Shown: positions 6,358 to 11,662 of the stretch, in pieces
How positions within the stretch are numbered: position 1 is the first letter of the stretch
Layout of the letters: every line of letters begins with the position of its first letter
From: an uncultured Prevotella sp.
GTDB taxonomy: Bacteria > Bacteroidota > Bacteroidia > Bacteroidales > Bacteroidaceae
Assembly (NCBI GenBank): GCA_900319895.1
Contig: ONQK01000021.1
Span: 1-11,662, forward strand
Direction of reading: 5' to 3'
Length of the DNA: 11,662 nt
Program-made: the position numbers and the translations under genes
Notes under the pieces: generated by a model
The model's input: only the letters and a program-made list of their open reading frames with translations
What the model was told of the DNA's origin: nothing
The model's database searches: none

Positions 6358-7653
6358 TTAAACAATTTCTCCATAAATGTCAAAAGGTTCACTGTCCGTG
6401 ATCTTGACTTGGTAGAAGCTACCTATTTCTAGTTTTTTATCCATAGGTATCAACACCTCCGGGTCGACTTCCGGACTGCTGAACTCCGTACGTCCGACAT
6501 AGTAATTATCCTCTTTTCTGTCGATGACAACCTTTAAGGTCTTCCCTATTTTTTCTGCTTCAATTTCTGCACTTATGTCTTGTTGCACATCCATCAGACG
6601 GTCTAAACGTTCTTGTTTTACCGCTTCATCCACATCATCGTCATAGTTTAGTGCCGAGAAGGTTCCTTCTTCCTCTGAATATGCAAATGCGCCCAGTCGC
6701 TCGAAACGGACATCGCGCACAAAATCCATCAGTTCATTAAAATCTTCGTCTGTTTCTCCTGGGAATCCGACCAGTAAGGTTGTTCTCAAATGGATGCCTG
6801 GCACCCTTTCCCTCAATTTACGCACAAACTCATACGTTTCTTGCTTGGTCACATGGCGGTGCATGCGGTCAAGCATACGGTCAGAAATGTGTTGAAGGGC
6901 AACGTCCAAATAATTGCATACGTTTTTCTTCTCCTTCATCACTTCGAGCAGTTCGTCTGGGAATTGGTTGGGATAGGCATAGTGCAGCCGAATCCATTCA
7001 ACGCCCTCAATATCAGCCATTTCCGAGATGAGGTCGGCAATATGGCGCTTCCCGTCAAGGTCAACCCCGTAGTACGTCAATTCTTGTGCAATGACCTGAA
7101 ATTCCTTGACACCCTCTGCCACAAGCTGGCGTACTTCTTCAAGGATTTCCGATTTTGGCCGACTAATGTGCTTGCCTGTTATCAAAGGTATTGCACAATA
7201 GGCACAGCGGCGGTCGCAGCCTTCGCTGATTTTAAGGTATGCATAATGTCTTGGGGTCGTCAGCTTTCGATGTCCGGAACAAGCGTTGATGAAGGTTTTA
7301 CCCAACTCGCCCAAAAGCTCCATGTAGTCAAATTTCCCAAAGAAACGGTCTACCTGCGGTATTTCCTTTTCCAATTCTTCTCGATAGCGCTGCGAAAGAC
7401 AGCCCATGACATAGAGTCGCTTGAGCCTTTCCTCTTCTTTTGCCTGTACCAAGCTGAGAATCAGGTTTATGCTTTCTTCCTTTGCATCACCGATGAACCC
7501 GCAGGTGTTCACTATTGCGATCTCCCCTCGAGGCGACTCGTCGTCATGCGTGCAATGAAAGCCATTTGCCTCAAGTTGTTTCATGAGCAACTCGCTGTCG
7601 ACCAGGTTTTTCGAGCAGCCCATCGTGATAATATCAATCGTATTTTTCTCCAA
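6358..7653 (-). CDS. rimO: Ribosomal protein S12 methylthiotransferase
   Basis: This radical-SAM methylthiotransferase adds a methylthio group to the conserved Asp of ribosomal protein S12. Its 431 residues match RimO. The N-terminal domain has MGCSKNLVDSELL with Cys13, VNTCGFI with Cys51 and GCLSQRY with Cys85 (auxiliary iron-sulfur cluster). The radical-SAM motif CDRRCAYC follows (Cys146, Cys150, Cys153), and the C-terminus (about 365-431) reads as a TRAM domain. The NLVDSE signature separates it from MiaB/MtaB. The start appears to be TTG at 7651-7653: the ftsY stop lies in the same frame only one codon upstream, and the first ATG (7623) would delete the first strand TIDIIT. Confidence 0.96.
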   Translation of the reverse strand: MEKNTIDIITMGCSKNLVDSELLMKQLEANGFHCTHDDESPRGEIAIVNTCGFIGDAKEESINLILSLVQAKEEERLKRLYVMGCLSQRYREELEKEIPQVDRFFGKFDYMELLGELGKTFINACSGHRKLTTPRHYAYLKISEGCDRRCAYCAIPLITGKHISRPKSEILEEVRQLVAEGVKEFQVIAQELTYYGVDLDGKRHIADLISEMADIEGVEWIRLHYAYPNQFPDELLEVMKEKKNVCNYLDVALQHISDRMLDRMHRHVTKQETYEFVRKLRERVPGIHLRTTLLVGFPGETDEDFNELMDFVRDVRFERLGAFAYSEEEGTFSALNYDDDVDEAVKQERLDRLMDVQQDISAEIEAEKIGKTLKVVIDRKEDNYYVGRTEFSSPEVDPEVLIPMDKKLEIGSFYQVKITDSEPFDIYGEIV

Positions 7654-7656
7654 TTT

Positions 7657-8619
7657 TTATATTTTTTTTTCATCAAACAAAGAATTGACGAACTGCCAGC
7701 TGTCGAATAGCTGCAAGTCGTCCATGCCCTCACCCAAGCCGATGTATTTTACCGGGACCTTGAGCTGGTCGCTAATGCCAATGACCACTCCGCCTTTTGC
7801 CGTGCCGTCAAGCTTAGTGATGGCAAGGCTGGTTATTTGTGTCACTGCCGAGAACTGTTTTGCCTGTTCGAAAGCATTTTGCCCTGTCGATCCGTCCAAT
7901 ACCAACAATACTTCATCTGGTGCATCAGGAAGCACTTTTCTCATCACATCCTTGATCTTTTTAAGCTCATTCATCAGTCCTACTTTATTATGCAGCCTGC
8001 CCGCCGTGTCAATCAACACGACATCGGCGCCATTCGCCTTTGCCGAGCTTAATGTGTCAAAGGCCACGGATGCAGGATCCGATCCCATTTGCTGCTTAAC
8101 AATGGGCACTCCGACGCGTTCGCTCCAAATGGTCAACTGCTCTACTGCCGCCGCACGGAACGTGTCTGCCGCGCCCAGATAGACTTTTTTGCCTGATTGT
8201 TTAAACTGATGGGCCAGCTTTCCGATTGTCGTGGTCTTGCCTACTCCATTTACGCCCACGACCAAGATGACGTAAGGCTTGTGGCTTTCCGGAAGGCTCC
8301 ACGCCCCATTGTCCACTGCATTGTTCTCTGCCAAAAGCCGGGAAATCTCGTCTCGCAGGATGGCGTTCAATTCAGAAGTTGAGACGTATTTGTCGCGCGC
8401 CACCCGCGCCTCAATGCGCTCAATGATCTTGAGTGTCGTATCCACGCCGACATCAGATGTGATGAGCACCTCCTCCAAGTCGTCGAGCACCTCTTCGTCC
8501 ACTTTCGATTTTCCTGCCACGGCGCGCGCCAGCCTGCCGAGCATCCCTTCTTTCGTCTTTTCAAGACCCTGGTCTAATGTTTCTTTCTCTTTTTTTCCAA
8601 ACAATCCGAAAAAAGCCAT
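7657..8619 (-). CDS. ftsY: Signal recognition particle receptor FtsY
   Basis: FtsY is the SRP-receptor GTPase that docks ribosome-nascent chain complexes on the inner membrane. At 320 residues it is the short NG-only form, with no acidic A domain and a short amphipathic MAFFGLFGKKEK start. Motifs are the P-loop VGVNGVGKTTT (121-131), DTFRAAAVEQL (152-162), DTAGRLHNK (204-212) and TKLDGTAKGG (268-277), with the end helix FDSWQFVNSLF. It is the first gene of the minus-strand run and has its own promoter. rimO follows after 3 nt in the same frame. A run of nine As (7662-7670) codes the GAA AAA AAA ATA end. Confidence 0.97.
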   Translation of the reverse strand: MAFFGLFGKKEKETLDQGLEKTKEGMLGRLARAVAGKSKVDEEVLDDLEEVLITSDVGVDTTLKIIERIEARVARDKYVSTSELNAILRDEISRLLAENNAVDNGAWSLPESHKPYVILVVGVNGVGKTTTIGKLAHQFKQSGKKVYLGAADTFRAAAVEQLTIWSERVGVPIVKQQMGSDPASVAFDTLSSAKANGADVVLIDTAGRLHNKVGLMNELKKIKDVMRKVLPDAPDEVLLVLDGSTGQNAFEQAKQFSAVTQITSLAITKLDGTAKGGVVIGISDQLKVPVKYIGLGEGMDDLQLFDSWQFVNSLFDEKKI

Positions 8620-8642
8620 AATCTTTGTTTTAAAAACCGATG

Positions 8643-8673
8643 CAAAGGTATCAATTTATTTTCATTATACAAA
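8643..8673 (-). promoter_or_regulatory. Promoter of the ftsY operon
   Basis: Read on the minus strand: TTTG (8673-8670), 19 nt, then TACCTTTG (8650-8643), a full match to the Bacteroidetes -33/-7 pattern. Transcription would start near 8636, giving a leader of roughly 15-20 nt before the ftsY ATG at 8619. It probably drives ftsY, rimO, both HU-type genes and perhaps tcdA-trmN6. Confidence 0.8.
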
Positions 8674-8770
8674 ATCTTTTGCCAACAATAAGGGTGTATT
8701 TCGCCTATTCGCCTTTTTCCCTCCAAATCCAACGCATGCCTAAGGTGTTAAAAGCCAGAAACGCCTGCCG

Positions 8771-9652
8771 TCACCGATTGCGCAGCTCGATTGGCGTGAC
8801 TCCAAAATGCCGTTTGACATATTTTCCGAAAAACGAGGGGTTGGAGAAGCCCAGGCGGTCGCAGATTTGCTTTAATCCCAAGTCTGTATGCTTCAAATAA
8901 TACCGGATGTCTTCAAGGACATGTTCCGTTATCCATTCACTGGCAGTCTTTCCAGAGTTTTTCTTGCAGATTTGCGTGAGATTCTTCGATGTTATGCAGA
9001 GCGCCCGGGCGAAGAAGTCCACCGGCTGATGCTTGACTTGCATCTCACCCAATATTTTGAGGAATTGAAGGAATAGCATGTCCGAGGACTTCGCCTGCGA
9101 CTGCATTTCATGGCGCTTTAAGTTCAACAAGCCGCAAAGCCTGAGAAAAACGCCTCTCAAAAGCGACTGGATGATGTCTGTTCTAAAAGGGTTGTCGTCT
9201 TGCTCTTTGAAAATTATCTGTAAAATATCATAAAACTTTTTTAGCAGCCGCGCGTTTTCCTCCTCTATCGGCATGACATGCAGCTGACGGGCGTACATCA
9301 ATTCATTCCAAAGTCCGACTTTTTCATGCAAAAACCGCTGCAACAGGCGATTGGTGAACAAAAAAGCCTTAAATTCGAAGTCCAACGAGACCATGAAATT
9401 ACTCAATGTGACGTTGGGGACGCCTACCAACAAATGGTTGGCTTCAAGTTGAAGCGACTCGCCATTAACCTCAACAACAGACTTTCCCTTGGTGCAAACG
9501 ACAATAAAATTGGTTGTGATGCGGGCAAAACTTGGCTCTATAAAAGACTTGACGTTATCTATAATCAACATGTCGTCGTCATAATAGCCAACATCCACCA
9601 ACTCGTTGACGGGCAAGGACTGAATGCCGATGTCTTCTCCTCCGATTTGCAT
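8771..9652 (-). CDS. AraC-family transcriptional regulator
   Basis: This 293-residue regulator has an N-terminal cupin-like sensing half (about 1-130; VVCTKGKSVVEVNGESLQLEANHLLVG reads as beta strands) and a C-terminal AraC/XylS double helix-turn-helix (about 195-293). The first HTH is around FFARALCITSKNLTQICKK. The second ends in the family signature ICDRLGFSNPSFFGKYVKRHFGVTPIELR. It is transcribed divergently from the RND efflux genes across a 273-nt gap, so local control of that operon is the natural inference. The inducer is unknown. The ATG at 9652 gives a complete domain order, with a leader of about 115 nt from the predicted promoter. The gene ends 151 nt before ftsY's start, and I see no strong terminator in between. 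Confidence 0.9.
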   Translation of the reverse strand: MQIGGEDIGIQSLPVNELVDVGYYDDDMLIIDNVKSFIEPSFARITTNFIVVCTKGKSVVEVNGESLQLEANHLLVGVPNVTLSNFMVSLDFEFKAFLFTNRLLQRFLHEKVGLWNELMYARQLHVMPIEEENARLLKKFYDILQIIFKEQDDNPFRTDIIQSLLRGVFLRLCGLLNLKRHEMQSQAKSSDMLFLQFLKILGEMQVKHQPVDFFARALCITSKNLTQICKKNSGKTASEWITEHVLEDIRYYLKHTDLGLKQICDRLGFSNPSFFGKYVKRHFGVTPIELRNR

Positions 9653-9734
9653 AAAATTACAGGTTCTATTCGTTATTCCGTTTTTTCGTTATTCCATTCA
9701 ATTTCAAAGTAAAGACCAGTGTAGGTCGTCAACC

Positions 9735-9827
9735 GTCAAAATGGATGAACTTTTTCCTACTCATCACTTTTTGCAAAGATGACCATTTTTTTTGACAAGA
9801 CAATGAAAAAAAGACATTTTTGACCAA
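9735..9827. repeat. TTTTGAC repeats in the divergent gap
   Basis: TTTTGAC occurs on the plus strand at 9790-9796 and 9818-9824 and on the minus strand at 9741-9735. A related TTTTGAGCCAA lies at 9839-9849, 21 nt after the previous copy (TTTTTGACCAA). AraC proteins typically bind pairs of such half-sites. The background is T/A-rich, so chance is a real alternative. Confidence 0.35.
9774..9803 (-). promoter_or_regulatory. Promoter of the araC-type gene
   Basis: On the minus strand: TTG (9803-9801), 19 nt, then CATCTTTG (9781-9774), which matches TAnnTTTG except for the first base. It faces away from the RND promoter, with about 75 nt between the two -33 elements. The AraC family often autoregulates; overlap with nearby TTTTGAC repeats would allow that. 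Confidence 0.6.
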
Positions 9828-9878
9828 CTTTTTTGTTCTTTTGAGCCAAAAAGACAAAACAAAAGGAAAAATAGAACA

Positions 9879-9908
9879 TTGCAAATAAAGAAAAAATCAC
9901 CAATTTTG
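9879..9908 (+). promoter_or_regulatory. Promoter of the RND efflux operon
   Basis: TTG (9879-9881), 19 nt, then CAATTTTG (9901-9908), matching TAnnTTTG except for the first T. The start site would be near 9915, only about 10 nt before the ATG at 9926, so the leader is very short. The imperfect -7 box fits a promoter needing activation, perhaps by the divergent AraC-type protein. Confidence 0.6.
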
Positions 9909-9925
9909 CACTAAAAACTGAGACA

Positions 9926-10963
9926 ATGAAGATTTTGAAAAAAATAGCAATTTTCCTATTGGCTATTTTAATGGCTTATAGCTGCAAAGAACATGAAAGA
10001 GGCCTGCAAAAGAACCCCGTAAAAGTAAAAGCCGAGGTAGTGATGCCAAGCGGTGGTACAACAGGGAGAAACTATGTAGGCATCGTCGAAGCAAGTGAGG
10101 CGACAGCAGTTAGCTTCACAAGCATGGGTGTCGTCAAGCGCATGCTCGTAGGCGAAGGGCAAATGGTGAGTCGCGGGCAACTGATTGCCGAGATGGACGA
10201 CGCTCAGGCCAGAAGCCTGCTCTCAGGAGCCGAGGCACAGATGGCACAGGCCAATGACGCATTGCAACGTTTTACCATGCTGCACGACAACGGTTCGATA
10301 ACGGAAATGCAATGGATGGAAATCCAAAGCAAAGTGGCGCAGGCCAAGTCGCAGCTGGAGATTGCAAAAAAAAATCTGGCGGACTGTCGCTTGCTGGCTC
10401 CCGTCAGCGGCATTATCGGACGGAAAAACATCGATGCCGGCGAAACGGCAATGCCCTCACAAGCCGTTGCCACAATACTGAACATCAATACTGTCAACAT
10501 CAAAGTCTCGATTCCTGAGTCTGAGATGAGCGGCATCAGGAACAATACCCCCACGACCATCAACGTAGAAGCGGTCAAGAAGCAGCTGAGCGGCGGAAAA
10601 ATCGAGAAAGGTGTACTGGCGGATGCCTTCACACACACCTACGACATCCGCATACAAGCCGCAAACAGCGACCATAAGCTATTGCCGGGGATGGTGGCAA
10701 CCGTTGCCATAAATAGCGACTTTTCGGCAGCTGACAAAGAAAACATCTACACGCTACCGCTGACCTGTGTCCAGAAAAAATCGGACGGCAGGCTTTTTGT
10801 GTGGAAAATAGACAAAGGCAACACGGCACGGCGCACCGAAGTGAAAATAGGACAAACCATGGGCAACCGTGTCGCCATTACCAGCGGCATCTCATCAGGA
10901 GATCGCATAGTGACGGAGGGCTATCAGAAATTAAGCGAAGGCAATTTGGTCGCTTTTCAGTAA
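9926..10963 (+). CDS. RND efflux periplasmic adaptor (MFP) lipoprotein
   Basis: This HlyD/AcrA-type membrane fusion protein of 345 residues bridges an RND pump and an outer-membrane channel. It has a signal peptide with a basic start (MKILKK), a hydrophobic core and a likely lipobox ending in Cys20 (LMAYSC), so it is probably a lipoprotein. Next come a half lipoyl domain with VKRMLVGEGQMVSRGQLIAEMDD (70-92), a helical hairpin (about 93-152), the second lipoyl half LLAPVSGIIGRKNIDAGE (156-172), beta-barrel strands (about 185-265, with LLPGMVATV) and the membrane-proximal domain (about 275-345). The hairpin is short, as in many Bacteroidetes adaptors. The pump gene starts 46 nt downstream. Substrates cannot be read from the sequence. 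Confidence 0.93.
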   Translation: MKILKKIAIFLLAILMAYSCKEHERGLQKNPVKVKAEVVMPSGGTTGRNYVGIVEASEATAVSFTSMGVVKRMLVGEGQMVSRGQLIAEMDDAQARSLLSGAEAQMAQANDALQRFTMLHDNGSITEMQWMEIQSKVAQAKSQLEIAKKNLADCRLLAPVSGIIGRKNIDAGETAMPSQAVATILNINTVNIKVSIPESEMSGIRNNTPTTINVEAVKKQLSGGKIEKGVLADAFTHTYDIRIQAANSDHKLLPGMVATVAINSDFSAADKENIYTLPLTCVQKKSDGRLFVWKIDKGNTARRTEVKIGQTMGNRVAITSGISSGDRIVTEGYQKLSEGNLVAFQ

Positions 10964-11009
10964 AAATATCATCTCACAACAGTAGTTACACTTACAGCAT
11001 CAAGAACGA

Positions 11010-11662
11010 ATGGGCAAAAAGACGGACTGGCTCAAATGGCCATTGGAACATTACTCGATATCATTACTCATCATCGGCATTCTGTTTGTACTGGGTATTT
11101 TTGGCATGTATGACATGCCGAAAGACGAATTTCCCGCATTTACCATTCGCCAAGGTGTCGTTGTAGCAGTCTACCCAGGTGCAACCAGCGAAGAAGTGGA
11201 ACAGCAAGTGGCGCGCCCATTGGAGCGCTATCTGTTCACCTACGGCGAAGTGAATCGTGCGAAAACGACCACCACGGCGCAAAACGGCCTATGCATCGTA
11301 ATGGTAAAACTGAACGACAATGTCAATAACAAAGACGAGGTATGGTCAAAAATCAAGCATGGACTAACTCTTTTCAAGCAGTCACTGCCCCCCGGAGTAA
11401 TGGCATTGGTGGCAAATGATGATTTCGGCAACACCTCTGCCCTGCTCATCGCCATCGAAAGCAGGGAGCGCAGCTATCGTGAGTTGCAAGACTACACCGA
11501 CGGCCTGTCCGACCGTCTCCGCCGCATCCCTTCGGTGGCAAACGTACGGCTTTACGGCGAACAGAAAGAGCAAATCTCGCTTTATGTCGACCGGCAGCGA
11601 TTACAAGCATACGGCATCGGTCAACAAATGCTTTTCTCCCATCTACAAGCACAAAGCCTCAC
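11010..11662 (+). CDS. RND efflux inner-membrane pump, N-terminal part
   Basis: This is the first 217 codons of an AcrB-like proton-driven efflux pump; the 3' end lies beyond the window (a full gene would be about 1,000 codons). It starts MGKKTDWLKWPLEHYSIS, then the first membrane helix (LLIIGILFVLGIFGMY), the conserved MPKDEFPAFTIRQGVVVAVYPGATSEEVE stretch and the porter-domain segments DDFGNTSALLIAIE and RIPSVANVRLYGEQKE, with the VDRQRLQAYGI region (PC1 subdomain) near the end. DEFPAF in place of the PVAQYP of AcrB is, from memory, usual in Bacteroidetes pumps. It is co-transcribed with the adaptor upstream. The outer-membrane channel gene is not in view and could follow, or the complex could use a channel encoded elsewhere. 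Confidence 0.94.
   Translation, partial: MGKKTDWLKWPLEHYSISLLIIGILFVLGIFGMYDMPKDEFPAFTIRQGVVVAVYPGATSEEVEQQVARPLERYLFTYGEVNRAKTTTTAQNGLCIVMVKLNDNVNNKDEVWSKIKHGLTLFKQSLPPGVMALVANDDFGNTSALLIAIESRERSYRELQDYTDGLSDRLRRIPSVANVRLYGEQKEQISLYVDRQRLQAYGIGQQMLFSHLQAQSL

Noticed and set aside
6790..7710. 306-codon plus-strand ORF opposite rimO
   Set aside because: Long, but wholly antisense to rimO with its intact cysteine motifs. It has no recognisable domain.
8743..8766. Imperfect hairpin AGGTGTT/AACGCCT after the araC-type gene
   Set aside because: Seven pairs with one mismatch and a ten-base loop, and no T-run follows in the minus direction. Not convincing as a terminator.

Overview
The window looks like a chromosomal segment from a member of the Bacteroidales (Bacteroides/Prevotella-like; genus not resolvable by eye). 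The evidence is the family signatures of the proteins, several -7 boxes of the Bacteroidetes type TAnnTTTG (three with a TTG/TTTG element exactly 19 nt upstream), weak or absent Shine-Dalgarno sequences, and the typical ftsY-rimO-HU gene order. Most of the window is core genome. No integrase, transposase, CRISPR array or phage gene is visible.

Layout: (1) 1-61 is the 3' part of a tRNA-Phe, followed by a strong hairpin. (2) 109-571 is a long gene-free stretch with a C-rich tract and several short repeats, ending in a promoter. (3) 572-2175 is a 12-TM MFS transporter gene broken by a frameshift near 1087-1093; the sequence fits a ~19-nt deletion between short repeats. It ends in a clear intrinsic terminator. 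(4) 2349-3188 is ispE (isoprenoid/MEP pathway). (5) 8619 down to 3230, minus strand, is a tightly packed run, possibly one operon: ftsY - rimO - small HU - HU/TM/LysM fusion - tcdA - trmN6. Four of its products serve protein targeting or translation (FtsY, RimO on ribosomal protein S12, TcdA and TrmN6 on tRNA A37). The other two are nucleoid-type proteins. (6) 8771-9652, minus strand, is an AraC-family regulator. (7) From 9926, plus strand and divergent from it, is an RND efflux operon: a lipoprotein membrane fusion protein and the first 217 codons of the inner-membrane pump, which runs off the end.

The most interesting object is the 431-residue protein at 4762-6057. It joins an N-terminal HU/IHF-like DNA-binding domain, a long acidic linker, a single membrane segment and a C-terminal LysM domain. 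This architecture could tether DNA to the inner membrane and peptidoglycan. It is translationally overlapped with a stand-alone HU paralogue. Other points of note are the MFS frameshift, two genes that appear to start at TTG (rimO and the small HU), and the divergent araC/RND control region with matching promoters and TTTTGAC repeats.
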